DNA of 64,000 nucleotides from CS4-C045 sp963844115 (lineage in GTDB: Bacteria > Planctomycetota > Planctomycetia > Pirellulales > UBA7805): contig CAWJNN010000002.1 in the NCBI GenBank assembly GCA_963844115.1, forward strand, positions 33,520 through 97,519, in the 5' to 3' direction. Positions 1-9,273 of the stretch are shown here, piece after piece. Below the pieces are notes generated by a model, which saw only the letters and a list, made by a program, of their open reading frames with translations, did not search any database and was not told where the DNA came from. Each line of letters starts with the position of its first letter. The first letter of the stretch is position 1. The position numbers and the translations under genes are program-made.

Positions 1-1
1 T

Positions 2-361
2 GACCGCAGTGCCGCCTACATGGCGCGACACGTTGCCAAGACGATTGTTGCCGCGGGTCTGGCAGATCGGTGCGAAGTTCAACTGGCGTATGCAATTGGC
101 GTTTCCGAGCCGGTCAGTATCCGTGTCGATACGGCAGGGACCGGTCGCGTCGACGATGCGAGGATTTGCGAGTTGGTTCGCGAAAAGTTCGACCTGACGC
201 CGCGAGGTATCATCGATTATCTCGATTTGCGTCGACCGATCTATCGCCTGACGGCCGCGGGGGGCCACTTTGGTCGCAGCGAGCCGGAATTTACCTGGGA
301 AAACACCAACCGAGCAGCCGAGTTGGCGGAAGCTGCCGGGGTGGAATCGGCTGCGACCTGA
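2..361 (+). CDS. metK: S-adenosylmethionine synthetase, C-terminal part (cut by window edge)
   Basis: The reading frame is already open at base 2 and gives the last 119 residues of MetK, which makes S-adenosylmethionine from methionine and ATP in the cytoplasm. Visible family features are DRSAAYMARHVAKTIVAAGL, corresponding to the conserved DRSAAY-ARY-AKN-VAAG block, followed by the QLAYAIG-EPVS block and the terminal GHFGR segment. The tail after EFTWE is slightly longer than in many homologues. The N-terminal ATP and Mg sites lie outside the window. The assignment is secure from sequence similarity remembered for the family. Confidence 0.95.
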   Translation, partial: DRSAAYMARHVAKTIVAAGLADRCEVQLAYAIGVSEPVSIRVDTAGTGRVDDARICELVREKFDLTPRGIIDYLDLRRPIYRLTAAGGHFGRSEPEFTWENTNRAAELAEAAGVESAAT

Positions 362-380
362 TGGGGTGCACGCTGACTAC

Positions 381-425
381 CAAGGCGACAACCACGGCGA
401 CAACCAAGGCGACGACCGAGGCGGA
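381..425 (+). repeat. 12-bp tandem repeat downstream of metK
   Basis: About 3.7 copies of a 12-bp unit of the type cRaggcgacaac follow the metK stop. No gene is seen between the metK stop and 563. Confidence 0.6.
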
Positions 426-562
426 TCTCAGACCGGATCCTTGTAAGCGAATCCCAGTCGGTCTACGCCCCGTTTGTCGCACGAAGTTCGCCGCACGAAG
501 CTTGTCGCATGATGGGGGTTAGCGACTGCCTGGCTGGCCGTTAACTCGAGGGACTTACTGGC

Positions 563-1418
563 ATGGATGCACTTCCGCCTTCAGCGATTCGCGATTCGAT
601 CAAACCGATTCCCGCCGGGATGTATCGCGGGACGGTTGGTTTTGTTATTGCCTGTGTTTCGCTGACCGCGTTGCTGCTGCTTGGCCGGCGACTGGCCGGT
701 GCGTTAGTCGAACCGCTCGCCACTCCAACATTGTTGTGGATCGGTTTGTTGCTGGCTGGCTGTGGAGCGGCGGTCCGTTGGCGTCTGGTTCGTCAATCGG
801 AGGGCGTCGAGGTAGATTCCAGATCTCGATTCCGCCTGATTGCCTCCACCGTTTCGACCGTTGCCACGTTGGCCTTTGCCGGTGCCGTCAGTCTTCCAGG
901 GACGTCGACCACGGGACTCGTCTGTCTGTGGTTTCCAGTCGTCGCGGGTGAGCTGGGGTGGCTGATAAATCTTCTGATCGGAAAACGTAGTGCGCAGGCC
1001 GCGATCGAATCCGGTTACCGCAAGCGCGCTCGTCCAACCAAAGGTTTCTCCCACACCGACCAGCTCGGTTTACACGCCCGACCTGGTGCCACGCGTCATT
1101 TCTCAGCATACGCAGCGCGGAGTGACGGATGACGCGCGCGATGCATGTTTCGGCTGGGTTCGCACGGATTTTCAGGCAAAGCAGCGGACGGACAACATCC
1201 ATCTGTCGTTTTGCCCACCGTTTACGCGTACCCCGGCACTCGTGGTCACCCAGGTTGAGGGTCCCGAACTTCAGATCCGAGCAGCACAGGTGCTGCCATA
1301 CGGCGCTCGGCTGGAATTGAGATTAGGTAAATCGAGTGACCTACCGGTGAGCACCGTTGTTGGCTTCACTGCCGTTGAGGAACCCGACGATGGATCAAAT
1401 GACGCAATCATGGAATAA
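563..1418 (+). pseudogene. Conserved membrane protein of unknown function, interrupted by a frameshift
   Basis: Two overlapping frames form one gene. The first (563-1132) has three or four hydrophobic segments, near residues 23-40, 52-68, 89-105 and 118-136. The second (990-1418) carries a soluble domain with the block HLSFCPPFTRTPALVV and then QVLPYGARLELRL. I recall these two halves as one planctomycete hypothetical protein: membrane part followed by a conserved soluble tail. The switch is from frame 2 to frame 0, meaning one extra or two missing bases, somewhere about 1030-1065. The function is unknown. It is called broken only as read; an indel error is the likely cause. Confidence 0.6.
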
Positions 1419-1423
1419 TGCGG

Positions 1424-1463
1424 CGATTGCAAAGAGACAATTTGGGTCTCTTTTTGGCAATCG
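1424..1463 (+). terminator. Possible rho-independent terminator hairpin
   Basis: cgattgcaaagagac (1424-1438) pairs with gtctcttt...gcaatcg (1446-1463), leaving a 3-nt bulge and a 7-nt loop. It contains a run of five T and sits just after the preceding ORF. The T-run is partly inside the stem, so a plain structured element is also possible. Confidence 0.4.
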
Positions 1464-1504
1464 ATAGCGTTGTCCTGCCTTGAACCGGAAACTCGTTTGC
1501 GAAC

Positions 1505-1615
1505 ATGGCTCGATGGCCCCGCCACAAATGGACGACACTCTTTACGTACGCCACTGTTTTCATCCTGTTTCCGCTGTTGTGTTATCTTGCCTTCGTCTTT
1601 GTGCGTGGCTGGTAA
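1505..1615 (+). CDS. Small single-pass membrane protein, 36 aa
   Basis: An ATG at 1505 opens a 36-residue frame ending TAA at 1613-1615. The predicted peptide begins MARWPRHKWTTLF, has one long hydrophobic stretch (about residues 11-33, rich in F, L, Y and V), and ends RGW. The basic N-terminus before the hydrophobic segment fits an inner-membrane protein with its N-terminus inside. It lies between a hairpin (1424-1463) and the UDP-sugar pyrophosphorylase gene 30 bp downstream, so it may be co-transcribed with that gene. There is no strong Shine-Dalgarno sequence. The function is unknown and coding status needs conservation data. Confidence 0.4.
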   Translation: MARWPRHKWTTLFTYATVFILFPLLCYLAFVFVRGW

Positions 1616-1645
1616 CGACCGGCCTGATCGTCACGGCGCAGTCGC

Positions 1646-3037
1646 ATGAAAAAGGAACTTCTAGAAATCCTGGCACCCTTTGGGCAAGCGCACGTCCTGG
1701 ATTTTTGGGACCAGCTTGACGAGCCGCATCGCGCCGGCCTGGCGGAACAGATCCGGTCGCTGGACCTCAACTTGATCCAAACGTTAATCCAACACCCGGA
1801 GAACAACGACAGCGCCCTAGCGTTAGCGAGCCGCTCACAGCCCCCTCCGGCAATTCGGTTGGCGTCGGCCGACAGGCCTTTTTCGGTGGAGGAAGCCCGC
1901 GCGAGTGGCGAGCAGGAACTTCGGGCCGGTCATGTGGCGGTGGTCCTGGTCGCCGGAGGGCAGGGGACTCGTCTGGGCTTCGATCACCCCAAGGGGATGT
2001 ATCCTGCTGGCCCGATCTCTGGCGCGTCGCTGTTTCAGATTTTTTTCGAGCACATCTTAGGCGCGTCGAAGACGTACGACGTGGCGATTCCGCTGTACGT
2101 CATGACCAGCCCCGCGACCGACCTGGAAACCCGAAAGTATTTCGACGAACAAGATCGATTCGGCGTCGCTGCGGAGCACGTGACGGTGTTCTGTCAGGGA
2201 ACGATGCCCGCCGTCGATCTTGCCACCGGCCGTTTGTTGCTCGACCAGCCCGGTCGACTCTTCGAAAGCCCGGACGGCCACGGCGGGATGGTTGCCGCTT
2301 TGGATCGAACCGGTGCCCTGGACGACATGCAGCGCCGCGGAATTCGGCATCTGTTTTATTTCCAGGTTGACAATCCGCTGGCCACCGTATGCGACCCTGA
2401 ATTCATCGGGTATCACACGCTGTGCAATTGCGAATACACATTACAGGTGATCCCCAAAATCGATCCAGAAGAGAAGGTTGGCAATGTCGTATCGGTGGAT
2501 GGCGTCAGTCGAGTGATCGAGTACAGTGACCTGCCGTCGGAAGCGGCGCATCGGCGCAACGACGACGGATCGTTGTCCATCTGGGCGGGAAGCATTGCGG
2601 TGCATACATTCGACGTGGAGTTTCTGAGACGGGCGGCGGCCCAAAGCGACCTGCTGCCGTTCCATCGGGCACAAAAGAAAGTGCACTACGTCGATTCCCA
2701 CGGCGATGTGGTTAGCCCCGACCAGCCCAATGCGGTCAAATTCGAACGGTTTATCTTTGATCTGCTGCCCGCAGCGCGGCGGTCGATTTCGGTTGAGGTG
2801 GAAACGGCCGCAGCGTTTGCCCCCATTAAGAACGCCGCAGGTGCCCCGAAGGACACGGCGGAAATTGCTCAACAACAGGTGATGGCCCTACATCGCAGGT
2901 GGCTGCGAGCGGCCGGAGCCACCGTCGCCGATGACGTACGCGTTGAAATCAGTCCACTGTTTGCCTCGAATTCGCGACAACTGGCCGGAAAAATCGAACC
3001 GGGTCTGGTAGTAGCAACCGAAACCTACTTTCGATGA
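1646..3037 (+). CDS. UDPGP-family uridylyltransferase (UDP-N-acetylglucosamine or UDP-glucose pyrophosphorylase type)
   Basis: This 463-residue cytoplasmic enzyme should join a sugar 1-phosphate to UTP and release pyrophosphate, supplying UDP-sugars for envelope polysaccharide. The nucleotide-binding signature LVAGGQGTRLG lies at residues 101-111, followed by HPKGMYP (114-120), the eukaryote-like UAP1/UGP pattern and not the bacterial GalU or GlmU pattern. Further family blocks are FCQGTMPAVD, the GHGG motif of the sugar pocket, FYFQVDNPLA (uridine/metal site) and NAVKFERFIFDLLP. The preference for GlcNAc-1-P or Glc-1-P cannot be settled by eye. manC follows after 41 bp, which suggests a nucleotide-sugar operon. 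Confidence 0.88.
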   Translation: MKKELLEILAPFGQAHVLDFWDQLDEPHRAGLAEQIRSLDLNLIQTLIQHPENNDSALALASRSQPPPAIRLASADRPFSVEEARASGEQELRAGHVAVVLVAGGQGTRLGFDHPKGMYPAGPISGASLFQIFFEHILGASKTYDVAIPLYVMTSPATDLETRKYFDEQDRFGVAAEHVTVFCQGTMPAVDLATGRLLLDQPGRLFESPDGHGGMVAALDRTGALDDMQRRGIRHLFYFQVDNPLATVCDPEFIGYHTLCNCEYTLQVIPKIDPEEKVGNVVSVDGVSRVIEYSDLPSEAAHRRNDDGSLSIWAGSIAVHTFDVEFLRRAAAQSDLLPFHRAQKKVHYVDSHGDVVSPDQPNAVKFERFIFDLLPAARRSISVEVETAAAFAPIKNAAGAPKDTAEIAQQQVMALHRRWLRAAGATVADDVRVEISPLFASNSRQLAGKIEPGLVVATETYFR

Positions 3038-3043
3038 AAATGT

Positions 3044-3075
3044 CCAATAACCAATAACCAATAACCAATAACCAA
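3044..3075 (+). repeat. Heptad array (caataac)n in the manC leader
   Basis: Four head-to-tail copies of caataac fill almost the whole spacer between the pyrophosphorylase stop and the manC ATG (3079). No Shine-Dalgarno sequence remains in front of manC. Confidence 0.9.
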
Positions 3076-3078
3076 AAA

Positions 3079-4158
3079 ATGTTACACGCCGTTATTATGG
3101 CCGGTGGAGCGGGCACGCGGTTCTGGCCTGCCAGTCGAGTTGATCGCCCGAAACAGTTGCTGGAACTGGTCGGATCGACCAGCATGATCAAAGCGACGAT
3201 CGATCGCTTGGGCGATCTTGTTCCGCCGGAAAGGACGCTGGTCGTCACGAACCAGCGACTGGCCGAACCGATTGCCGCTCAATTGCCGCAGCTCTCCGCA
3301 GCCGCGATCATCGGCGAACCATGCAAACGCGACACGGCGCCCTGTATCGGATTGGCGGCGATGCTGCTGCAGCGTCAGGATCCGGACGCCACGATGGTCG
3401 TGATGCCCTCCGATCACGTGATTCAGGACGAGCACAAGTTTCGCGAAGCCGTCACGCAAGCCGACGCATTGGTTCAGGAACGACCTCAGCGGATCGTGAC
3501 CTTCGGGATTCCCCCTACGTATGCCGCTGAGATCTTCGGCTATGTCGAACGTGCCGAACCGATTTCCGGCGCGGGCAGCGCGGCAACGTATCGTGTCGCG
3601 CAGTTTCGCGAGAAACCGCAGGCGGCACTGGCGAAGCAGTACCTCGAATCGGGGAGTTTCTATTGGAATTCGGGGATCTTCGTTTGGAAAGCACAAACGA
3701 TTTTGGACCAGCTGGCTGTGCATGAACCGGAAATGACCACTCATTTACAAGCGATAACCGCGGCGCACGGCGGAAAAAATTTTGACGAGATTTTTCAGGA
3801 GGAGTTCGCCGCTATCGACGGTAGGTCGATTGATTACGCCGTTATGGAGCACGCTACCGACGTCGTCGTGATCGAAGCGCCCTTTGATTGGGATGATGTC
3901 GGCAGCTGGCAGTCGCTTTCCCGGCTGCTGGATTCGGACGAAGATCAAAACGTGATCGACGCCCGGCATATGGGGATCGACACGACTGGCTGCATTATCC
4001 GGGGACGGCCGGAACATCTAATCGTCACGCTGGGAGTATCGGACTGCATCATCGTCCAGACTCCCGACGCCACCCTGGTAGCCAATAAACACGACGAAGA
4101 GGCGATCCGCGAGTTGGTCAAAATGATCGAGCAGCGCGGCTGGACCGAATATTTGTAG
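3079..4158 (+). CDS. manC: Mannose-1-phosphate guanylyltransferase
   Basis: This 359-residue enzyme makes GDP-mannose from mannose 1-phosphate and GTP. The N-terminal signature GGAGTRFWPASR is at residues 9-20, followed by RPKQLL (23-28). Later blocks are MPSDHVI, FREKPQ, YWNSGIFVWKA, IDYAVME and FDWDDVGSW, all typical of the GMP family. It is the short form: the C-terminal cupin isomerase domain of bifunctional ManC/AlgA is absent, so phosphomannose isomerase must be encoded elsewhere. The start ATG is preceded directly by a heptad array and not by a ribosome site. Translation may be coupled to the upstream pyrophosphorylase. Confidence 0.93.
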   Translation: MLHAVIMAGGAGTRFWPASRVDRPKQLLELVGSTSMIKATIDRLGDLVPPERTLVVTNQRLAEPIAAQLPQLSAAAIIGEPCKRDTAPCIGLAAMLLQRQDPDATMVVMPSDHVIQDEHKFREAVTQADALVQERPQRIVTFGIPPTYAAEIFGYVERAEPISGAGSAATYRVAQFREKPQAALAKQYLESGSFYWNSGIFVWKAQTILDQLAVHEPEMTTHLQAITAAHGGKNFDEIFQEEFAAIDGRSIDYAVMEHATDVVVIEAPFDWDDVGSWQSLSRLLDSDEDQNVIDARHMGIDTTGCIIRGRPEHLIVTLGVSDCIIVQTPDATLVANKHDEEAIRELVKMIEQRGWTEYL

Positions 4159-4165
4159 GCCTGTC

Positions 4166-4224
4166 GGTAGTTCCGCATTAAGGCGGTTTCCTGGAGTAAA
4201 CGGCCGCCTAAAGGCGGAACTACC
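4166..4224. repeat. REP-like palindromic element with GGCGG core
   Basis: ggtagttccgc (4166-4176) is inverted at gcggaactacc (4214-4224), with an inner palindrome gccgcctaaaggcgg. A 23-bp stretch at 4201-4223 recurs identically at 20353-20375. It lies between the convergent ends of manC and the next gene and may also act as a terminator. Confidence 0.75.
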
Positions 4225-4229
4225 AGCGA

Positions 4230-4747
4230 CTACGAACGACCGCATCCGATGCGAATGAAGCAACTTGCCATAAAGCCAAGCCATCCGGCAATCACGGCAA
4301 ATGAGGTGAGTCCCAGCAGCCAGTCACCGGTGCTAAATTGTCCCTGGTCGAATTGCAGGAACACGATCCGACCGAGCAAGACGCCGCACGCGGCCCCGGC
4401 CAGGGTCGAAACGGCAATCGAACGGCCCAATCGAGACCGGTTTTGCAAACGGTGAGGGACGGTCGTCGGAAGACGAACCCGCTGCAGGCGCCGCGGTCAG
4501 GTGCTTCCATCGGTGCCCTTGTGCGAAGGGAAGTTCCGATCGCGTTTCCAGCGATATGGGCACCGATGATTAATATCAGGAATATCAGCGATAGCCCCCA
4601 CAGCGGACCGACATACAGCATCGTCGCAAAACCGACACTGCAAACGGCCAAAACCAGCATCAACGTCCGCAAACGAAACTGAAACACAGGCCGTGCGGCC
4701 TTGGCGGCTGTTGTCGGTTGCGGCAGTAGTGAGTTGACTGGCGCCAT
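4230..4747 (-). pseudogene. Small membrane protein, interrupted by frameshifts
   Basis: The N-terminal part, starting at the ATG at 4745-4747, has two hydrophobic segments (around LMLVLAVCSVGFATMLYVG and LSLIFLILIIGAHIAGNAIG). The C-terminal part, in another frame (4230-4448), has two more (LAGAACGVLLGRIVFL and LLGLTSFAVIAGWLGFMA). The middle segment is open in the third frame (about 4440-4540). A four-A run near 4434-4450 (gcaaaacc on the minus strand), if read as three A, joins the middle frame to the last one. This looks like one protein of about 170 residues with four membrane segments and at least two small indels. The function is unknown. Confidence 0.5.
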
Positions 4748-4821
4748 ACCTGACCTATCCAGAAAATGAATACGCCCGTGCCATGTCATTTTGGCACGTG
4801 CGACGCGATGCGGCAAGATAT

Positions 4822-4955
4822 TTGTGGATTGTGGATTGCGGATTGCGGATTGGTCGGATTGGGGATTGCGGATTGCGGATTGTGGATTGCGGATTGTGGA
4901 TTGTGGATTGGGGATTGGGGATTGGGGATTGGGGATTGCGGGTTGGGGATTGAGG
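4822..4955 (+). repeat. Heptad array (ggattgN)n upstream of argG
   Basis: About 19 head-to-tail heptads of ggattgc, ggattgt or ggattgg, with one short interruption (ggtc). Variation is concentrated at the last base of the unit. Confidence 0.92.
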
Positions 4956-4978
4956 TCGGTGGACTTTAGATTGCGTGG

Positions 4979-5024
4979 ACAGTCCATTGGCCCACGGTCC
5001 ATTGTCCATTGTCCCACTGTCCGT
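4979..5024 (+). repeat. Second heptad family (gtccatt)n upstream of argG
   Basis: A degenerate run of heptads related to gtccatt or gtccact follows the ggattgN array after about 24 bp and ends about 55 bp before the argG ATG. Confidence 0.6.
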
Positions 5025-5078
5025 CACAATTCCCTTTTGCCCATCGCGATCTGGTTTGGAGTGAAGGTTCGGAAAATC

Positions 5079-6292
5079 ATGTCAAGTTGTGTGCTCGCCT
5101 ATTCCGGCGGATTAGATACTTCGGTCATCCTGGGATGGTTGAAAGACGAGGGGTATGAGGTCCATTGCGTCTATGTCGACCTGGGACAACCCTGCGAAGA
5201 TCAGACCGCCATCCTGGAGAAAGCCACCCAACACGGTGCCGCGTCTGCCAGGTCCGTCGACGTTCGCGAAGAACTGTGCCGTGACTTCGCGTTTCCGGTT
5301 CTGCAGTGGCGTGCCAAGTACGAAAGTATCTACCTGTTAGGAACCTCGATTGCTCGCCCCTTGATATCCAAGGTATGCCTCGACGTTGCGCACGAGGTCG
5401 GGGCCGTCACTTTGCGCACGGGGCGACAGGTAAAGGCAATGACCAATGTCGATTTCAGTTGGCCGCCGACGCCCTGGATCCGAACGTGACCGTGATGGCA
5501 CCATGGCGGATGGATCGCTTTCGCGAGCAGTTCCCTGGCCGACAGGAGATGATCGCGTATTGCGACCAGAAGGGAATCGCCGTCAAAGCATCGGTCGAGA
5601 AGCCCTATAGTAGCGACGAGAACTGTTTGCATATCAGCTATGAAGCGGGACGGCTTGAGGATCCGACGGTGAACGGTCTGAACCTGGTCGACTTTGGCAT
5701 GACCGTTTCACCGCAAGAAGCGCCGGATGAAGTTGAAAGCGTCAAAATCGAGTTTAGCTCGGGCGTTCCCACCGCTCTGAACGGTCAAACCTGTTCAGCG
5801 CTGGAGATGGTTACGCGACTGAATGAGATTGCCGGCCGCAACGGTATCGGGCGCATCGACATGATCGAAAACCGCTTCGTGGGGATGAAAAGCCGCGGAG
5901 TTTACGAAGCTCCGGGTATGACCGTGTTGTATGACGCTCATCTCGCCATCGAACAGCTGACATTGGATCGCGACCTGGTACATCTGCGCGATCGACTTTC
6001 ACCGGAAGTCGCAGAGATGGTGTACTACGGCTTTTGGTATTGCCCGAAGATGGAAGCCCTCATGGCCTTTATCCGTAGCGCTCAACGACCGGCAAGCGGC
6101 GAAGTGACTTTGAATCTGTATAAAGGAAACATTCTCGTGGACGGTCGCTCCAGTCCGAACAGTTTGTACGACGAAGAAGTTGCCAGCATGGAAGCGGGCG
6201 GCGGCTACAACCAGAATGACGCCGAAGGATTTCTGCGGATCCAGGGTCTGCCCCTGCGGGTTCAGGCTCAAGCGAAACGACGCCAAACTTAG
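5079..6292 (+). pseudogene. argG: Argininosuccinate synthase, one frameshift as read
   Basis: ArgG condenses citrulline and aspartate with ATP in arginine synthesis. The PP-loop signature AYSGGLDTSV is at residues 6-15 after the ATG at 5079. The frame then breaks at about 5402-5411. Upstream reads HEVGAV, and downstream in another frame reads FAHGATGKGNDQCRFQLA, the second ArgG signature. The remainder (APWRM, EKPYSSDENCLHISYE, MIENRFVGMKSRGVYE, YDAHLAIEQLTL) is intact to the stop. One missing base would restore a full protein of about 404 residues, the normal length. The break sits in a G/C-rich stretch, so sequence error is the simplest explanation. Confidence 0.92.
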
Positions 6293-6333
6293 GGTTCGCT
6301 GACGAATAACTTCCCCTTCTAGTTGATCCGCTT

Positions 6334-7173
6334 CTAATTGGTCGCTTTCTCGTTGGAAGGTGAATCGGTGGTTGATTTCGCGTCATCCGTTTCGCCGCCG
6401 GTTGGCTCTTGGTCGGAACGTTCGCCTTCCTCGCTTCCATTGTTCGCGCCGCCGGGTTGCTCAATAACAGGTTTTGGCGGCGTCACGTGCAACGGTGTGG
6501 GTGCGTCTTCCTTATGAACGGCGAACAGCCCTGACCCCCGCGGGTCATGCTTCAGTAACACATATCGGTCACCATCCCGGTGAGAGACGGCGACAAACCC
6601 CCCCAGGCTCAACGTTCCCATGCCGACCATCGTGTCGCCCTCCGGTCCGAACAAGACAAGGCTGCCGCTGGTCTTGCCGATCTGATCCTCTCCTTCTTCC
6701 GGTGGCGAACCCTTTGTGTTTTCGGCGGGGCTGATTATCGCATTAAGACCACCACTGGGACCGTACAGTCGGAATTCGCCCCCTTTAATTACCAGATCGG
6801 AGGTTATTATCGTCGGGCGTCCGACCGTGCACATCGCTTGCCGATTCTCGTCGAACACGTAGATGGCTCCTTGGTACTTGTCTTTCGCGTTGTCTTCTTC
6901 GTCCTCTGATGCGGGCGTGGGCACCGCCTGAATGGCAACCCTAGGTTGGCTGTCAGGGCCAAGCACGACAAATTGTTTGGTTGTCGTTAAGCCCTCGAAT
7001 TGGCCTCGTTTGGCGACGAGGTTGTTACTGTTGATCCGTTCTGTGCAATCGATCTTTTTGCAGATGATCCGCTCGGCGCGTACTTCGGATGGGATCCCGA
7101 ATTTGTCTTTGAGTGCCGTTCCGATGGCGAGCAAAAGAAGCGGATAGACGATCCAGCGTTCACGTTCCGTCAT
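6334..7173 (-). CDS. Membrane-anchored protein of unknown function, 279 aa
   Basis: The N-terminus is MTERERW followed by a short hydrophobic segment (about residues 8-20, IVYPLLLLAIGTAL), fitting a signal anchor. The exported part is built of short beta-like strings such as FVVLGPDSQPRVAI, GAIYVFDENRQAMC, FRLYGPSGGLNAII and LVLFGPEGDTMVGMG. This loose repeat of a glycine-turn motif suggests a beta-helix or beta-solenoid. A low-complexity tail rich in E, G, S and T covers roughly the last 50 residues. It converges on argG with 41 bp between the stops. I know of no function for this family. Confidence 0.65.
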   Translation of the reverse strand: MTERERWIVYPLLLLAIGTALKDKFGIPSEVRAERIICKKIDCTERINSNNLVAKRGQFEGLTTTKQFVVLGPDSQPRVAIQAVPTPASEDEEDNAKDKYQGAIYVFDENRQAMCTVGRPTIITSDLVIKGGEFRLYGPSGGLNAIISPAENTKGSPPEEGEDQIGKTSGSLVLFGPEGDTMVGMGTLSLGGFVAVSHRDGDRYVLLKHDPRGSGLFAVHKEDAPTPLHVTPPKPVIEQPGGANNGSEEGERSDQEPTGGETDDAKSTTDSPSNEKATN

Positions 7174-7417
7174 AGTCTTCTCCCGAAGAGCGTCGTTGGA
7201 TGAGTTGGCAATTCGTCAATGCCCGCCCCGTCGTATCCCTGATCCGGTGACCGGTTGAGGAAAGGGCGTAGTCGACGGGGTCACAATGCTAACTTATCTG
7301 GACCGTGTCGATAAGCCTGATACGACGGTAGATCGATAACCTTGATGCGACGATACGTCGTGGCTGGTTGGTGAGTGCGCCGGATCAGGATCAACTGCGG
7401 TTGTCCAGGTGAGCGGC

Positions 7418-8379
7418 CTATTTGCTTGTTGTAGAAAGGGCGTCGAGGCGCTGCTGGACGCGCTTCTTCAGATCGCCCGGTTGCGCCCCTGGCCGCCATC
7501 CGATAGAACACCTTGGCGGCGCCAATTTTTCCGTCAGCCTCTGCCTTTTGGCCATGTTGGAAGTGGCCCAGCACTTCGGCATCCGCCGCTCGTTGTTCAC
7601 TTTCCTGCTGCCGCTGAATTTCGGCCACGCTGGTCGAACCCTGTCCAGCGCTGCTCTCCCGCGCATGGGCGAGTCGATGATCAAAGCCGCCTTCCTCGTC
7701 GCGGCGCCGCGTGGTTTTTCGGTTTCGCGACCGGGCCTCCGCCGCCGTTCAAACGACGATATCGCTGGACGAAGGGGCTTTCGGCTGGCGGCATCGTCAA
7801 AGGACGTGGCAGCATTCCATACGTGGGATGGTAAAAACGACCGTTGACAATCGGCGTCACTCCCAGGACGAAGGGCACCTGAACCTGGTCCGAAATCATT
7901 CCCGGTTGACCGTTCATCGTGGTGACGGAGGCCGATGTCGATGTCAACGTGGTACCGCTTCCCTGGCCGAGTGAGAAATTCAAATTTCCCGAAAACCCGT
8001 TGCCGCCAAATTGGAAACCGCCGTTCGCGCCTGCGCCCGGATTGAACCCGCCGAATGGAGATTGTACTCCGCCCGGATTGTTCAGAAAACCGACGACGTT
8101 GCCCCCGCCGAATTGTGCGTTGAAACCGACGCCAAAGTTTTCGTTAAAACTGTGGCCGACGCCGACGTTGTTCACCCCGGTAGTAACCTGCTGACCGGAC
8201 ACCGGGCTACTGAAGAGGCCGATGGCACACAACACGCCACCCAGAATCACGCTACTCGAAATAACTGAGCGCAAAATAACTGTGCACAATTTCCGTGGGC
8301 CAAGCCCCGCTCCTCGTGGGCCGGGAATCGTCGCGCACTGACTTCTCATGTCCACAATTCTCGTGCGGCAGTACGACAT
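7418..8379 (-). pseudogene. Secreted Gly/Asn-rich protein with charged C-terminal tail, frameshifted
   Basis: From the ATG at 8377-8379 (alternative 8349) the protein has a hydrophobic signal segment ending SSPVSGQQ, then a glycine/asparagine/phenylalanine-rich region (GVGFNAQFGGG, GGFNPGAGANGGFQFGG), then a short proline-rich region. The frame breaks near 7690-7715 and continues as EGGFDHRLAHARE and EIQRQQESEQRAADAEVLGH. It breaks again near 7468-7475, continuing as DLKKRVQQRLDAL and ending at 7418. The second break is explained by one extra G in a ggg run. The last part looks like a short helical segment concerned with residues K/A/E. The function is unknown. Confidence 0.5.
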
Positions 8380-8603
8380 AGAGACAGGCCTTAGCTTGAA
8401 CGGCGAGACACGGACGGACACAGCCGCCTCACGGTGGGAATTATACCGGTTTTTCGGGCCGTTTGGCAACGAATTGACCCTGCCAACTGGCCCGGACTCG
8501 CAGTAGGGCAAATCGAGCGTCGATTGCGGCAGGCGGGGAAGGCCCATGTTAAAATAAAAAGGGTTAACCGGAACGAAGTGGTCATGGTCGAGGGCGATTT
8601 TCA

Positions 8604-9233
8604 ATGTTCATCCTGAGCCTGCTGTTGGCACAAACTCCCGATTCGGGCGTCGAGCGCCGGGAGTTTTGGTCAGCTCCGACGCTGTTTTTTGCCTTGATGG
8701 GTCTCTGCGCGCTGCTGATTGTCGGTGGTGTCCTGGTCGAGCGGTTGCCTGAACGCGAGGAAAAAGAGTCGGACGAAGACGGTGGCGACGAAGGAATGGC
8801 CAAGGCGGATCGTCGGCAGGCCAAGCAGGAAGCCAAGGCCCGCAAGAAGCAGGAGAGATTGGACAAGAAGAAAGAAAAGGCCGCGAAGAAACAGGACGCA
8901 AAGGGCAAGAAAAAGGGAAAGAAGAAAAAAGGAAAAGGGTCGAAAGCAGAAGTGGCCGCCGTCGCAACGGCCGGACTGGCAACCGGAGAGGACGACGAGC
9001 CGTCGGAAGGCGTGGAAACCGGAGATAGCGAGGGCCTCGCCGACTTGGGTGACCTGGGCGACACCGAGTCGGAAGCCACCGAGGAAGCGGGCGACGAAAG
9101 CCCGGCCGAATCGATGTTTGAAATACCAGAGGCGGAAGCCGAGCCCGATACGGGAGGACTGCCGGACTTTACGCTGGATGGCGATGATAAGTCCGACGAT
9201 GAAGAAGAATTCCCCGACTTCAAGTTCGAATAG
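8604..9233 (+). CDS. Membrane-anchored protein with lysine-rich linker and acidic tail, 209 aa
   Basis: After a short N-terminus there is one membrane segment (about residues 26-46, APTLFFALMGLCALLIVGGVLV). Next comes a very lysine-rich region of about 60 residues (KKQERLDKKKEKAAKKQ, KGKKKGKKKKGKG), then a strongly acidic region to the end (LADLGDLGDTES, DDKSDDEEEFPDF). Such a basic-then-acidic design is compatible with a nucleic acid or protein contact at the inner face of the membrane, but nothing in it identifies a function. It is divergent from the preceding broken gene and 40 bp upstream of a DinB-family gene. Confidence 0.6.
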   Translation: MFILSLLLAQTPDSGVERREFWSAPTLFFALMGLCALLIVGGVLVERLPEREEKESDEDGGDEGMAKADRRQAKQEAKARKKQERLDKKKEKAAKKQDAKGKKKGKKKKGKGSKAEVAAVATAGLATGEDDEPSEGVETGDSEGLADLGDLGDTESEATEEAGDESPAESMFEIPEAEAEPDTGGLPDFTLDGDDKSDDEEEFPDFKFE

Positions 9234-9273
9234 GCGCCAATTCCAATGGATCTCGCCCTTACTGGAAACGATC

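Noticed and set aside
4292..5017. Long minus-strand ORF including the array upstream of argG
   Set aside because: Its first 90 residues are repeat-derived (NPQ repeats); only the part from 4747 looks like protein.
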